From the NCBI RefSeq assembly GCF_001693435.1, contig NZ_CM004509.1, positions 1,612,001 to 1,676,000 on the forward strand: a DNA stretch of 64,000 bases, given 5' to 3'. Numbering within the stretch: the first letter of the stretch is position 1; each line of letters begins with the position of its first letter. The notes under the pieces are model-generated. The model saw only the letters and a list, made by a program, of their open reading frames with translations, was not told the DNA's origin and ran no database searches. The stretch is from Gilliamella sp. wkB7 (lineage in GTDB: Bacteria; Pseudomonadota; Gammaproteobacteria; Enterobacterales; Orbaceae). Both the position numbers and the translations under genes were made by a program. Positions 30,743 to 41,608 of this stretch are shown here, in pieces.

Positions 30743-32686
30743 TTAATCTTCAGTTCCTGTATTTGGTGATGATTCATCTAACTCGGTTGAATTATTACCA
30801 AGAAGGTAAAAATCTAAAATTTTTCGTGCCACTGCACCGCCGTTTGAGCTTCCACCCCCACCATTTTCTAAAACAATAGCCAAAGCAATTTGGGGTTTAT
30901 CATAAGGCGCGTAAGCAACAAACAAGGCATGATCACGTAAATGCTCAGGAACCTTATGGGCATTGTAAACTTCATCAACTTTTAACCCATAAACTTGTGC
31001 GGTCCCCGATTTACCTGCGGCTTGATATTTGGCATCAGCATAAACTTTACGAGCCGTTCCTCGCGAACCAAACATAACACGATGCATACCTTCTTTAGCA
31101 AGTGCCCAATAACTTGAATTAACATCAGATAAACTATTATTTTCTAAATATTTTTCAGGATTAATTATCGGTTGTTGCTCATTGGAATTTATAATGTCGC
31201 TCTTTTTATATAATAAAAAGTGCGGGGTATAAGTTTTACCATTATTGATTAATATGGTTAATGCTTTTGCCATCTGTATTGGGGTTGCGGTCCAATAACC
31301 TTGACCAATACCAACAGGAATTGTATCCCCTTGTAGCCAAGATTTTTTATGGCGTTGTATTTTCCATTCACGGCTTGGCATAACAGCACGGCTCTCTTCA
31401 TTGGTTGAAATATCAATCCCCGTTCTTTCACCAAAGCCAAATTTAGTCATCCATGCATTTAAGCGATCAATGCCCATATCATAAGCAACCTGATAAAAAT
31501 AGGTATCAACGGATTCTTCAATTGCTCTTAATACATCAACTTTGCCATGTCCCCATTTTAACCAATCTCGATAACGTCGCTCGGTTCCTGGTAGTTGCCA
31601 CCATCCGGGATCGTTAACTACGCTTTTTGATGTAACAACACCTTCGCTTAAAGCAGCAATCGCAATATAAGGTTTGACCGTTGAAGCAGGTGGGTATGAA
31701 CCAAGTAACGCTCGGTTATAAAGAGGCTTATTAGGATCGTTAAGTAAGGCTTTATATTTATCACTCGATATCCCTCCTACAAATGGGTTAGAATCATAAG
31801 TAGGACTTGAAACCAAGGCTAAAATTTCACCATTGTTAGGATCGATAGCGACTACCGCAGCTTTACGACCCGCTAACAATTGTTCTATATAAAGTTGTAA
31901 CTTAAGATTGATGGATAAATAGATATCCTCACCAGCTTGAGGTGGATGTTGATTAAGTTGATTTACAATTCGTCCTCGACTATTAACTTCTACTTTTTCA
32001 TAACCTGGGATGCCATGTAATACATCTTCATAATATTTTTCAATTCCCATTTTACCGATATTAAATGTAGCGACATAATTACTGCTTTTGTTTTCCTCGT
32101 CTAAACGTTGTTTATCTTGGCTGTTAATTTTGGAAATATAGCCAATAATATGAGTTAATGATGCTCCATATGGATAATAACGATGTTGTATTCCAACAAT
32201 AGAAACATAAGGAAAGCGATGCTGGTCAACAACAAAATGAGCTATCTGTTGTTGAGTTAAATTATCTTTTAATGGGACAGGGCGATGCGCTTTATAATTT
32301 CGACGTTCCTTTTGAAAATTTTCAATATCTTCATCAGTTAAATCAACAATAGCTTTTAACTGATTAAATTGTTCATTCAGGTTTTTGACTTTATCAGGAA
32401 TAATATTAAGTTGATAAGTGATATTGTTAATGGCTAATGGCGTACCATTACGATCATAAATCATACCACGACTGGGCGCAATAGGAATAATTTCAATACG
32501 ATTATTATTAGATTTAGTACTGTAATAACTAAAATTAGCAATCTGAAGATCAGCTAAGTTAGCAAGTAAAACTAATAATAATAAAATAATTACAATAAAA
32601 GCAAACAGTGCTCGTCGCAAAAACAAATTGGTTTCTGCCGAGTGATCACGAATATTGCCTTTCTTTTTGTTACTTGAGATAGGGAT
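30743..32686 (-). CDS. mrdA: Penicillin-binding protein 2 (elongation transpeptidase), non-canonical start
   Basis: The peptidoglycan transpeptidase of cell elongation: an N-terminal membrane helix ([19 protein letters not shown]), a PBP dimerisation domain, and a C-terminal transpeptidase with PPASTVKPY (SxxK serine), later SxN-type and KSGTAQVYG motifs. The first ordinary start codon in frame is TTG 32626. However, homology to E. coli PBP2 continues upstream ([16 protein letters not shown] versus FRDYTAESALFVRRAL). Only ATT/ATC codons lie between the ybeZ stop and that TTG. AAAGGAG at 32694-32700 is 7 bp before ATC 32686, which I take as the start (648 aa). TTG 32626 remains the conservative alternative. 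Confidence 0.9.
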   Translation of the reverse strand: MPISSNKKKGNIRDHSAETNLFLRRALFAFIVIILLLLVLLANLADLQIANFSYYSTKSNNNRIEIIPIAPSRGMIYDRNGTPLAINNITYQLNIIPDKVKNLNEQFNQLKAIVDLTDEDIENFQKERRNYKAHRPVPLKDNLTQQQIAHFVVDQHRFPYVSIVGIQHRYYPYGASLTHIIGYISKINSQDKQRLDEENKSSNYVATFNIGKMGIEKYYEDVLHGIPGYEKVEVNSRGRIVNQLNQHPPQAGEDIYLSINLKLQLYIEQLLAGRKAAVVAIDPNNGEILALVSSPTYDSNPFVGGISSDKYKALLNDPNKPLYNRALLGSYPPASTVKPYIAIAALSEGVVTSKSVVNDPGWWQLPGTERRYRDWLKWGHGKVDVLRAIEESVDTYFYQVAYDMGIDRLNAWMTKFGFGERTGIDISTNEESRAVMPSREWKIQRHKKSWLQGDTIPVGIGQGYWTATPIQMAKALTILINNGKTYTPHFLLYKKSDIINSNEQQPIINPEKYLENNSLSDVNSSYWALAKEGMHRVMFGSRGTARKVYADAKYQAAGKSGTAQVYGLKVDEVYNAHKVPEHLRDHALFVAYAPYDKPQIALAIVLENGGGGSSNGGAVARKILDFYLLGNNSTELDESSPNTGTED

Positions 32687-32698
32687 AGTAATACTCCT

Positions 32699-33718
32699 TT
32701 AAACACTTTTAGCAGCCTGCTGCTGTTCTTCTTCCCATTTTTGATAAGCATTAACGATTCTGGCAACGACTGGATGACGAACCACATCATCACTATTAAA
32801 AAAGTTGAAACTAATTTCATCAACTTTACTTAATACTTCTATAGCATGACGTAAGCCAGATTTTTGATTACGAGGGAGATCTATTTGGGTAACATCACCC
32901 GTTATTACCGCTTTGGAATTAAAACCAATACGGGTTAAAAACATCTTCATTTGCTCGATAGTCGTATTTTGACTTTCATCAAGAATAATAAAAGCGTCGT
33001 TAAGTGTGCGTCCACGCATATAAGCAAGTGGTGCAACTTCAATAATACTTTTTTCAATGAGTTTTTCAACTTTTTCAAAACCGAGCATTTCAAATAAGGC
33101 ATCATAAAGAGGTCGTAAGTAAGGATCCACTTTTTGACTTAGATCTCCAGGTAAAAAGCCAAGTTTTTCACCAGCTTCAACGGCAGGACGAGTTAATACA
33201 ATTCGACGAATTTGTTGTTTTTCTAACGCATCAACAGCTGCAGCTACAGCTAAATAAGTTTTACCCGTTCCTGCTGGACCAATACCAAAAGTGATATCAT
33301 AATCCAATATATGCGCAACATATTGTGCTTGATTAGGGGTTCGCGGTTTTATAACACCACGCTTAGTTTTTATCATAACTAATTTACCTGCTTGGTTATG
33401 AATGTATATTTGTTGTGGATGTTCACTTATTTTTTCCAGTGCGCCTGACTCTTTTATGGCTAAATGAACCTGCTCAGATTCAATTTCTACAATTTTATTT
33501 TTGCTTATGGTATTTTTATAAAGAGACTGTAAAATATCCTCTGCAGCTTTAACACAGATAGCATTACCTGTTATGGCAAATAGATTGCCTCGATGATTAA
33601 TTTCAATACCTAATCGACTTTCAAGTTGTTTAATATTGTCATCATAAGGACCACAAAGGCTATTAAGCCTATTATTATCGGCTGGTTCAAGTACAGTTTC
33701 GTGTGTAATAATATCCAA
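32699..33718 (-). CDS. ybeZ: PhoH-like ATPase YbeZ (PhoL)
   Basis: A cytoplasmic NTPase associated with rRNA maturation and YbeY. The 339 aa show a KH-like N-terminal region, Walker A GPAGTGKTYLA and Walker B-like FIILDESQNTT, near identical to E. coli YbeZ through RPAVEAGEKLGFLPGDLSQKVDPYLRPLYDALFEMLG. In E. coli it is followed by ybeY, corC and lnt. Here the next gene is mrdA, whose ribosome binding site overlaps the ybeZ stop. ybeY is not in the window. Confidence 0.94.
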   Translation of the reverse strand: MDIITHETVLEPADNNRLNSLCGPYDDNIKQLESRLGIEINHRGNLFAITGNAICVKAAEDILQSLYKNTISKNKIVEIESEQVHLAIKESGALEKISEHPQQIYIHNQAGKLVMIKTKRGVIKPRTPNQAQYVAHILDYDITFGIGPAGTGKTYLAVAAAVDALEKQQIRRIVLTRPAVEAGEKLGFLPGDLSQKVDPYLRPLYDALFEMLGFEKVEKLIEKSIIEVAPLAYMRGRTLNDAFIILDESQNTTIEQMKMFLTRIGFNSKAVITGDVTQIDLPRNQKSGLRHAIEVLSKVDEISFNFFNSDDVVRHPVVARIVNAYQKWEEEQQQAAKSV

Positions 33719-34194
33719 AATTAAGTCCCTCTTAATAGTAATTTAATCATTAAGACGCTGTTCACATAAAGAACAATTTTCCACTTCTTTTAAACATCCA
33801 TTTTATAACGGTACAACCAACAATATTACCTAATACAATATCATTAACGTTTTTTTTAGATTGCTGTTTATCAAACCCTTGCGATTTTATATTATTTACT
33901 AACATTATAATTGGCATGTCGCTTCTTTTATTCTTTTTCAACATAACATGTTGTTTGTTATTTAAATGTTAGCGATATTTATTCTAGTGCTTTATAAGTA
34001 TAATCAGAATTAAAATGATTGTATTTTATATGTTTTCTTAATGTTTCATAACTAAAAATAGGGATAAAAAAGTAAAATATTTAGCTACTTTTATTTAAGT
34101 ATATTGTTGTTTTCATCACTAATTATTTTCCTTTCATCCCTATTTATATATTAATATTTATATATTAATAAGTTAGTTAAATAACTACTTTTTA
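33719..34194. other. Non-coding gap between ybeZ and miaB
   Basis: About 475 bp of AT-rich DNA. It includes a 60-codon open frame on the minus strand (33762-33944) that has no visible ribosome binding site and no recognisable domain, so I do not call it a gene. A direct repeat TTTATATATTAATA occurs twice at about 34143-34170, and an inverted repeat (AGTTAGTTAAATAACTACT) near 34171-34189 may serve as a weak miaB terminator. Confidence 0.5.
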
Positions 34195-35625
34195 TTATGG
34201 ATGATAAATTCCCACCCCTAAATCATTTTCTTTACGAGTGCGAGATATTACAGACATTGGTGATTGACTCACTCGTAAATCCATTTCATCTTCGGTTCGA
34301 ACCACTTTACCGCGTAATGAATTTGGATAAACATCGGTAATTTCAACATCAACAAATTTTCCAATCATATCAGGATAACCTTCAAAATTAACAATACGAT
34401 TGTTTTCCGTTCTGCCGGTTAATTCCATCAAATCTTTTTTAGATGGACCTTCAACTAAAATACGTTGCACTGTATTTAACATACGACGGCTAAATTGCAT
34501 TGCTTGTTGATTAATACGTTCTTGAAGAATATACAGACGCTGTTTTTTCTCTTCTTCTGATACGTTATCTTCCATTTCTGCAGCAGGTGTACCTGGACGA
34601 GCAGAATAAACAAAACTATAACTTAAATCGAAATTCACATCAGCAATGAGTTTCATGGTTTGCTCAAAATCTTCTTGCGTTTCACCAGGAAAACCGACAA
34701 TAAAATCCGAACTTATTTGAATATCAGGACGTACTTTACGTAATTTGCGAATAATGGATTTATATTCAATTGCCGTATGAGTTCGTTTCATTAAATTTAA
34801 TACTCGATCAGAACCACTTTGTACTGGTAAATGTAAAAAATTAACCAGTTCAGGCGTGTCACGATATACATCAATAATGTCATCAGTAAATTCAATTGGA
34901 TGGCTAGTGGTAAAACGAATACGATCAATACCATCAATGGCAGCCACTAAACGTAATAACTCAGCGAATGAACAAATATCACCATCAAAAGTTGGTCCAC
35001 GATAAGCATTAACATTTTGACCCAGTAAATTTACTTCACGCACACCTTGTTCAGCCAATTGTGCTATTTCATAAATAACATCATCACAAGGTCGACTTAC
35101 TTCTTCACCACGGGTATAAGGTACCACGCAATAAGTACAATATTTGTTACATCCTTCCATAATAGAGACAAATGCTGTTGGACCTTCACTGCGAGGTTCA
35201 GGCAAACGGTCAAATTTTTCAATTTCTGGAAAACTAACATCAACAACATGCTGACCTTTACCACTACGAACTTGTTCTATCATCTCAGGTAAACGGTGAA
35301 ACGTTTGTGGTCCAAAAATAATATCTACAAAAGGAGCACGTTTACGAATATGAGCACCCTCTTGAGAAGCCACGCAACCACCTACTCCAATAATAATATT
35401 AGGATTATGCTGTTTAAGATTTTTCCAACGTCCTAATTGGTGAAATACTTTTTCTTGGGCTTTTTCTCGAATAGAACAGGTATTAAGTAGTAGAATATCT
35501 GCTTCTTCGGCATTTTCAGTTAATGTTAAACCATGGGTAGATTCAAGGAGATCAGCCATTTTGGTTGAGTCATACTCATTCATTTGGCATCCCCATGTTT
35601 TTATATGTAATTTTTTGCTCATCAA
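34195..35625 (-). CDS. miaB: tRNA-i6A37 methylthiotransferase
   Basis: A radical-SAM enzyme that adds a 2-methylthio group to i6A37 of tRNAs reading UNN codons; it acts after MiaA (also in this window). 476 aa: N-terminal MTTase domain with three cluster cysteines ([30 protein letters not shown]), radical-SAM motif [17 protein letters not shown], and a C-terminal TRAM domain. Two adjacent ATGs start the frame. Confidence 0.97.
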   Translation of the reverse strand: MMSKKLHIKTWGCQMNEYDSTKMADLLESTHGLTLTENAEEADILLLNTCSIREKAQEKVFHQLGRWKNLKQHNPNIIIGVGGCVASQEGAHIRKRAPFVDIIFGPQTFHRLPEMIEQVRSGKGQHVVDVSFPEIEKFDRLPEPRSEGPTAFVSIMEGCNKYCTYCVVPYTRGEEVSRPCDDVIYEIAQLAEQGVREVNLLGQNVNAYRGPTFDGDICSFAELLRLVAAIDGIDRIRFTTSHPIEFTDDIIDVYRDTPELVNFLHLPVQSGSDRVLNLMKRTHTAIEYKSIIRKLRKVRPDIQISSDFIVGFPGETQEDFEQTMKLIADVNFDLSYSFVYSARPGTPAAEMEDNVSEEEKKQRLYILQERINQQAMQFSRRMLNTVQRILVEGPSKKDLMELTGRTENNRIVNFEGYPDMIGKFVDVEITDVYPNSLRGKVVRTEDEMDLRVSQSPMSVISRTRKENDLGVGIYHP

Positions 35626-36193
35626 TAACTCAGCTATAATTAATTGTTAAAATGAAAACGGGTTTAAATCCGCGATTTTAGCGCCTCATATTGTAATCCT
35701 TTGTTATTGTAGGGTCTATAATAAAATAAAAAACGGTAAAACAAGATAATAGCTTATATTTTTTAATAAAATTTACGGCTATATTGCAGATTATCAATTA
35801 ACTCTAGTCAAAATTTTCATAATTTCGACATAAAAGCTAATATTTGGTTAACTATCTATTTCTAATTAATATGATATATAGAAAAGAGATAACTAAAACA
35901 ATGTTTAATTTAAAATACTAAGAGCAAATCACATAAAATTAACTTCATGTTGAATTTAAAGCAGTTTTTTTACATTATTATATTTATTAAAATGGATCTA
36001 TTAATAAAAAAATAATAATAAATTAATAAGATAAATAAAAACCAGTTATTTATAAAGAAAAAATTTATCTAAAATAGCAAATATAGAAAAATCTTCTATC
36101 AAAAAAGCAGGCGAAGATGATAATGATTCTTTTTAAAAAATAAATATTTTATGTTATTATTCGCGGTCAATTGTTTCAGTAAATAGTTTAGAT
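35626..36193. other. Divergent non-coding region between miaB and amiC
   Basis: About 570 bp, extremely AT-rich, no gene. It should carry both promoters. GATAATGATTCT at 36119-36130 equals the left two-thirds of the Fur box before mntH, but the right part does not match, so I do not call it a Fur site. Confidence 0.5.
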
Positions 36194-37459
36194 ATGCCCA
36201 AAACACACAGTCCAACAAAGCGCCTATTAATTAAAGGTATCATTGCGACATGTTTATTATCTGTCACTCGTGTTGGCTTTGCCGCTACATTAGCAAAAGT
36301 AGTTGCAGTACGTGTTTGGCCCTCATCTACCTATACAAGAATGACAATAGAGACAAATACTCGTCTAAAATATAAATATTCTTTATTAAACAACCCAAAA
36401 AGGCTGGCTATTGATATCAATGATATTAATTTAGATACGACCTTAAAAAAGATATCATCAAAAGTGTTAAGTCACGATCCTTATATTAAATCGATAAACG
36501 TTATTCAGCTAAATAGCAAAACCGTAAGAATAATGGTTGATTTAAAACAGGATGTTAAACCAAATACTTTTACACTTCCACCGATTGAAAAATATAAGAA
36601 TCGTTTAGTTATCGATCTTTATCCTTCTAAGGTTGCTTCAAATGAAGGTGATGATCCTTTACTTGCTCTATTAGAAGAATATAAAGATGGCGATCTTAGT
36701 AAAAAACAGTCTGAAATCAAAATTGATAATAATAAAAAGAAACCACCACAGAAGAAAAACACACAAAATAAAACACCACCAGTAATAGTTGTACTTGATC
36801 CTGGTCATGGTGGTGAAGATCCTGGGGCTATTGGTTTAAAAAAAACACGCGAAAAAGATATTGTTTTACAAATAGCTCGGCGTACTTACAATTTACTTAA
36901 GAAAGAGCCTAATATAAAAGTCTATATGACTCGTAATGAAGATGTATTTATACCTTTAAATGTACGAGTGGCGAAAGCTCGTTCTTTACAAGCGGATCTT
37001 TTTATTTCCATCCATGCTGACGCCTTTATTGATCGATCCGTAAAAGGATCAACTGTTTTTGCCCTATCAACTAAAGGAGCAAGTAGTTCAGCTGCTAGTT
37101 ATCTGGCACAAACGCAAAATGAAGCCGATCAAATAGGTGGAGTAAGTCGCAGTGGCGATAAATATTTAGATAACACTATTTTAGATTTAGTACAAAAAAC
37201 CACGCTTACCAATGGGGTAATTTTAGGTAGTTCAATTTTGAATCGCATGAAAAGTGTCAATAAATTACATAAACCATCAATTGAAAAAGCCGGTTTTGCG
37301 GTATTAAAAGCGCCTGATATTCCATCTGTTTTAGTTGAAACTGGCTTCATTAGCAATGCCGATGAAGAAAAAAAATTAAATACAGCTGCATTCCAGATCG
37401 AAATATCTACTGCTATTGTTAATGGTATTAAAGATTACCTGAAAAAACGTAAAAAATAA
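36194..37459 (+). CDS. amiC: N-acetylmuramoyl-L-alanine amidase AmiC
   Basis: Cleaves the amide between MurNAc and the stem peptide to separate daughter cells; activated by NlpD/EnvC-type factors. 421 aa: signal peptide (to about residue 31, GFAA), AMIN domain (about 32-155, VVAVRVWPSSTYTRMTIET) that targets septal peptidoglycan, a Lys/Pro linker, then an Amidase_3 zinc domain (LDPGHGGEDPGAIG, ISIHADAF, VETGFISN). Closely follows E. coli AmiC. AmiC is a Tat substrate in E. coli, but the twin-arginine here reads TKRLLIKG, with Lys-Arg in place of Arg-Arg. Confidence 0.94.
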   Translation: MPKTHSPTKRLLIKGIIATCLLSVTRVGFAATLAKVVAVRVWPSSTYTRMTIETNTRLKYKYSLLNNPKRLAIDINDINLDTTLKKISSKVLSHDPYIKSINVIQLNSKTVRIMVDLKQDVKPNTFTLPPIEKYKNRLVIDLYPSKVASNEGDDPLLALLEEYKDGDLSKKQSEIKIDNNKKKPPQKKNTQNKTPPVIVVLDPGHGGEDPGAIGLKKTREKDIVLQIARRTYNLLKKEPNIKVYMTRNEDVFIPLNVRVAKARSLQADLFISIHADAFIDRSVKGSTVFALSTKGASSSAASYLAQTQNEADQIGGVSRSGDKYLDNTILDLVQKTTLTNGVILGSSILNRMKSVNKLHKPSIEKAGFAVLKAPDIPSVLVETGFISNADEEKKLNTAAFQIEISTAIVNGIKDYLKKRKK

Positions 37460-37503
37460 GCTTGTTAAGAAGTTTCAGGTAAGCTATACGTTTGAGTATA
37501 AAA

Positions 37504-38103
37504 CTATTGAATAATAACTAAACTTCTCTCCGCGTCTAATTGTGGAACAGTAAGTTTAATATGTTGTTTAAGTGTAAAACCGACAGGAATAGCATCAATA
37601 TCACTGCCTTTTAGGGCATAAAAAGCACCTTGTTGATTAGGCAGATGTTTACACCAACTAAGCATATCTTGCAAAGAAGCAAAAGCACGACTAATAACAC
37701 CATCAAATTTTTTATCAGTATACTCTTCAATCCGGCTTTGCACTGGATTGATATTGGTAAGTTTTAATTCAAATTGTACCTGTTTTAAAAAACGAATACG
37801 TTTACCTAAACTATCAACCAGATCAAATTGCTTATCAGGATTAATAATGGCTAATGGGACGCCTGGTAGCCCAGGACCTGTTCCCACATCGATAAAAGAT
37901 TGCCCCACTAAATAAGGCGACACAACTAAGCTATCCATAATATGTTTAATGAGCATCTCGTTTGGATCGCGCACCGCAGTTAAATTATAAGCCTTATTCC
38001 ATTTATTAAGCATTTCAACATAGTGAACCAGCTGATCAATTTGCCGATCAGAGATCGAAAGATCCGTTTGATCAATAAGATTAATGAGTTTCTTTTTTAA
38101 CAT
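37504..38103 (-). CDS. rsmG: 16S rRNA (guanine527-N7)-methyltransferase
   Basis: Methylates G527 of 16S rRNA using SAM. The 199 aa show the Rossmann SAM motif [26 protein letters not shown] and VISRAFASL. It overlaps mnmG by 23 bp, the conserved gidA-gidB pair next to oriC. The atp operon that often follows is not here; convergent amiC takes its place. Confidence 0.97.
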   Translation of the reverse strand: MLKKKLINLIDQTDLSISDRQIDQLVHYVEMLNKWNKAYNLTAVRDPNEMLIKHIMDSLVVSPYLVGQSFIDVGTGPGLPGVPLAIINPDKQFDLVDSLGKRIRFLKQVQFELKLTNINPVQSRIEEYTDKKFDGVISRAFASLQDMLSWCKHLPNQQGAFYALKGSDIDAIPVGFTLKQHIKLTVPQLDAERSLVIIQ

Positions 38104-39973
38104 AATTCTTCTTTTTTAAATAAACTAATAGCATTGAGATCGCTGCCGGCGTAATACCTGATATACGTGAAGCTTGTCCTATTGATACAGGTTTATGCTG
38201 CTTTAATTTGGCAACAACTTCGTTTGATAAACCTGAAATTTCTGCATAATCTATATGATCAGGAATAAGTGTTTCTTCATTACGTTTTTGACGTTCAATC
38301 TCTTCTATCTGTAATTTTATATAGCCGTCATATTTGACCTGAATTTCAACTTGCTCAGCAGCTTGCTCATCAGACAGTCCAGGCGCAAAAAGTGACAGTG
38401 ATTTTAAGGTTTGATAGCTCATTTCAGGACGTTTAAGCAGCTCTTCACCATTGGCTTCTTTGGTTAGATTAGCACTTAATACCGCATTTACTTCATCGAT
38501 TGTTTCAATATGCGGGTGTACCCATATATCACGTAAACGCGCTCTTTCTTGCTCAATAGCTTCAAATTTTTCATTAAAACGTTGCCAACGATAATCATCA
38601 ACCATACCTAATTTACGGCCAATTTCCGTTAAGCGAATATCTGCATTATCTTCACGAAGCATTAAACGATATTCCGCGCGTGAAGTAAACATACGATAAG
38701 GTTCATTGGTACCAAGTGTACAAAGATCATCAACCAATACTCCTAAATAAGCTTGATCACGCGTTGGATACCATTGATCTTGATCATAAACAAAGCGCGC
38801 GGCATTTAATCCTGCCAACATACCTTGAGCTGCGGCTTCTTCATAACCTGTAGTACCGTTGATCTGTCCTGCTAAAAACAATCCTTTGATCACTTTACTT
38901 TCAAGCGTTGGTTTGAGATCTCGAGGATCAAAATAATCATATTCGATCGCATAACCCGGTCTGACAATATTCGCATTCTCTAATCCTTTCATACTTCGTA
39001 CAAAAGCAAGTTGAGTATCAAACGGTAAACTTGTTGAGATCCCATTTGGATAGATCTCATTACTGTCTAATCCTTCTGGTTCTAAATAGATCTGATGCGA
39101 ATTACGATCCGCAAAACGCATAATTTTATCTTCTATTGATGGGCAATATCGTGGTCCAACACCCTCAATAATGCCTGTATACATAGGGCTGCGATCCAAA
39201 CTATTACGAATGATCTCGTGTGTCGTTTCATTGGTGCTTGTAATATAGCACGGGATCTGTCTAGGATGTTCACTTGCTTTACCTAAGAATGAAAATACAG
39301 GTACAGGATCATCACCATATTGTGTACCTAATTGTGAAAAATCAATTGTTCTGGCATCAATTCTTGGTGGAGTACCGGTTTTTAAACGCCCCATTCTAAA
39401 TGGATATTGATGCAATGCTTTGGATAGACCAATAGCAGCAGGATCGCCTGTTCGTCCACCACTATAATTATCAAGTCCTATATGGATCTTACCATCTAAA
39501 AACGTACCTGTGGTTAATACTACTGCTTTTGCTTTAAAAGAAACACCCATTTGAGTGACAACACCTGTGATCTGATCGTTTTCAATGATCACATCTTCAA
39601 CTGATTGTTGAAATAACATCAAATTTTCTTGGTTTTCAAGTGTTGTTCTAATTACCTTTCGATATAAAGATCGATCTGCTTGGGCGCGTGTTGCTCTTAC
39701 CGCTGGTCCTTTACTGCTGTTTAATATTCGAAATTGGATCCCTGCTAGATCAATAGCATGTGCCATTAATCCTCCCATAGCATCAATTTCTTTTACCAAA
39801 TGACCTTTACCTATACCACCGATGGCTGGATTACAAGACATTTGTCCTAATGTATTGATATTATGGGTTAAAAGTAGTGTTTTTCGACCCATTCTTGCTG
39901 ATGCCATAGCGGCTTCGGTTCCAGCATGTCCACCACCAACGATAATGACATCAAAAAGATCTGGATAAAACAT
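38081..39973 (-). CDS. mnmG: tRNA uridine 5-carboxymethylaminomethyl modification enzyme MnmG
   Basis: The FAD-dependent partner of MnmE that makes cmnm5U34 in tRNAs. 630 aa: dinucleotide-binding motif [21 protein letters not shown] (residues 8-28), the conserved cysteines in [15 protein letters not shown] and a second cysteine region ([26 protein letters not shown]), and the C-terminal helical domain that binds MnmE. Reads away from oriC, as gidA does in E. coli, where its transcription influences origin opening. Confidence 0.98.
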   Translation of the reverse strand: MFYPDLFDVIIVGGGHAGTEAAMASARMGRKTLLLTHNINTLGQMSCNPAIGGIGKGHLVKEIDAMGGLMAHAIDLAGIQFRILNSSKGPAVRATRAQADRSLYRKVIRTTLENQENLMLFQQSVEDVIIENDQITGVVTQMGVSFKAKAVVLTTGTFLDGKIHIGLDNYSGGRTGDPAAIGLSKALHQYPFRMGRLKTGTPPRIDARTIDFSQLGTQYGDDPVPVFSFLGKASEHPRQIPCYITSTNETTHEIIRNSLDRSPMYTGIIEGVGPRYCPSIEDKIMRFADRNSHQIYLEPEGLDSNEIYPNGISTSLPFDTQLAFVRSMKGLENANIVRPGYAIEYDYFDPRDLKPTLESKVIKGLFLAGQINGTTGYEEAAAQGMLAGLNAARFVYDQDQWYPTRDQAYLGVLVDDLCTLGTNEPYRMFTSRAEYRLMLREDNADIRLTEIGRKLGMVDDYRWQRFNEKFEAIEQERARLRDIWVHPHIETIDEVNAVLSANLTKEANGEELLKRPEMSYQTLKSLSLFAPGLSDEQAAEQVEIQVKYDGYIKLQIEEIERQKRNEETLIPDHIDYAEISGLSNEVVAKLKQHKPVSIGQASRISGITPAAISMLLVYLKKKNYVKKETH

Positions 39974-39999
39974 AAAAAAGCCTCGTTTGTTATTTTATA

Positions 40000-40370
40000 T
40001 ATAGGTGATCAATTTTTTTGATCAAGTGATTTGGTTTTATTTAGCGTAAGGAATTTTACTCATCTTTTTTATTACGTCAAATGATCTATTTTGATCGTGA
40101 TCTAAATTAAATAAGATCTTTTATATGATCTTTTTATTTTTATTACTATTAGTGTGGATCCTTTGTGTTGATAACTTTTATTTCTAATTATTTTATAAGA
40201 TCTTATTGAAGAATAAACTCTGTTAATTGATCGGATCTTTTCCTGTTTAAGATTGTTGATAAATATATTACTTATCCACAACGAATTTATTTTTTTAGGT
40301 TGTTAATATGCTTATCACAGCTTATGATCCGGTTTTACCACAGAGTTATCCACAAAAAATAAGTTTGTTT
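40000..40370. other. Chromosomal replication origin oriC
   Basis: Non-coding region next to mnmG with the enterobacterial oriC layout. The mnmG-proximal side is an AT-rich unwinding element with GATC-led 13-mers (GATCTATTTTGAT at 40083, GATCTTTTATATG at 40115, GATCTTTTTATTT at 40127). DnaA boxes follow: TTATCAACA on the minus strand at 40166-40174 and 40254-40262, perfect TTATCCACA at 40272-40280 and 40346-40354, and weaker TTATCACAG (40312) and TTTACCACA (40334). Ten GATC (Dam/SeqA) sites fall within 40083-40329, far above chance. The last box context CAGAGTTATCCACA equals E. coli R4. Confidence 0.93.
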
Positions 40371-40923
40371 GCTTAATTTTTAGCATTTTATTGAGTTATT
40401 TTTACACTTGGCAATATGATCTATTTTTATAATGTTGATTAAGGGATCAAATTAATAAGAGGATCTTTGAAAATATTTTTAATTTTTTAACTTAACGGAA
40501 CTACTTTTAGATCAGAAAATATAGCTCAGGTTAATTCAATGATTTTATGATATATTAAAGTTTGTTTATAATAATATATAAAAATATTTGTGCTTAAATT
40601 ATTTATTATAAAAAAACAAAATTAGCATGATGAAAATTGTGTAATGATATTTGAACGACTCAAAGTATTTTTATGTAATTGAACATAAGTTATTTTGTTC
40701 TTGATAAATAATGATAATGTGATTAGTTTGATACCAATATAAATTGTATATTTAATTATTTGAAGTTATAACTTAGAAAGTTTACAAAGTATTTTGTCGC
40801 TTTAAAATTAAATATTTTATAGACATTTATAGGATCTTATTTACTTTTCCATAAAAGTGATTGATTTTTATAAAAGCAAATTTATACTTAATACGATTCG
40901 TTTTTTTATTGTGAGGTTTCTTT
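40371..40923. other. AT-rich flank of oriC, hda promoter region
   Basis: About 550 bp without a gene. GATC sites continue (40418, 40445, 40462, 40510), including a 13-mer-like GATCTATTTTTAT at 40418, so the origin may extend further than in E. coli. mioC, the usual neighbour on this side in enterics, is absent and I see no remnant. Confidence 0.6.
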
Positions 40924-41607
40924 ATTACTCTTTCACAGCTACCTTTACCTTTTTCATTACCTAATAATGAAACTTTTGATAGTTTTTATGTAGGTGATAA
41001 TCAATTATTGTTTGATTCTTTGCAAACCTTATTGGGTAAAGAGAGTTTTAATGCCTTTTATATATGGTCAGCAACGGTTTCTGGCCGTACTCATCTATTA
41101 CATGCATCAAGTCAAAATAAGTTAGCCAGTTATATTCCTTTAAAACAGTATTATCATTTGGTACCAGAAATTTTACAGGGATTAGATAATTATGATTTAG
41201 TATGTTTAGATGATATTGATGCTATAGCGGGCCATAGGGATTGGGAAGAGGCTATTTTCGATTTATTTAATCGATTAACAGAAAAGAACATTACTAAGTT
41301 ATTAATTACTGCAAGTGCTCCACCTAAACAGATCTCTTTTATCTTACCAGATTTGGTTTCTAGATTGTCTTGGGGGCAAGTTTATCAATTAAAAGAATTA
41401 AGTGATGATGATAAACTTAAAGCTTTACAGCTAAGAGCTCAATTAAGTGGGTTTGAATTATCAACAGAAGTTGGGTTATTTTTATTAAAACGTGTAAATC
41501 GCGATATGCGAACCTTATTTTCGTTATTAGAGAAATTTGAGGTAGCAACATTAGCTCAACAACGTAAGTTAACTATTCCTTTTATTAAAAATATCTTGGA
41601 TTTGTAA
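40924..41607 (+). CDS. hda: DnaA inactivator Hda, probable ATT start codon
   Basis: A DnaA-related AAA+ protein that, with the DNA-loaded beta clamp, stimulates ATP hydrolysis by DnaA (RIDA) and prevents re-initiation. It has the clamp-binding N-terminal motif QLPLPF (E. coli QLSLPL), HLLHAS in the nucleotide site, VCLDDIDAIAG and the arginine-rich C-terminal box. The first standard start is TTG 41008, which would delete the clamp motif and about 28 conserved residues. Homology (LSQLPLPFSLPNNETFDSF versus AQLSLPLYLPDDETFASF) extends to ATT 40924, with GTGAGG 7 bp upstream. E. coli hda itself is reported to start at CUG. 227 aa. Confidence 0.9.
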   Translation: MTLSQLPLPFSLPNNETFDSFYVGDNQLLFDSLQTLLGKESFNAFYIWSATVSGRTHLLHASSQNKLASYIPLKQYYHLVPEILQGLDNYDLVCLDDIDAIAGHRDWEEAIFDLFNRLTEKNITKLLITASAPPKQISFILPDLVSRLSWGQVYQLKELSDDDKLKALQLRAQLSGFELSTEVGLFLLKRVNRDMRTLFSLLEKFEVATLAQQRKLTIPFIKNILDL

Positions 41608-41608
41608 T

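Noticed and set aside
32590..32823. 77-codon minus-strand frame spanning the ybeZ/mrdA junction
   Set aside because: Checked as a possible real start for mrdA or a ybeY remnant; it is in a different frame and has no homology I recognise.
33762..33944. 60-codon minus-strand open frame between ybeZ and miaB
   Set aside because: No ribosome binding site, no recognisable domain, and length expected by chance in this region.
36119..36137. Possible Fur box before amiC
   Set aside because: Only the left part matches (GATAATGATTCT); the right half-site is missing and amiC is not an iron gene.
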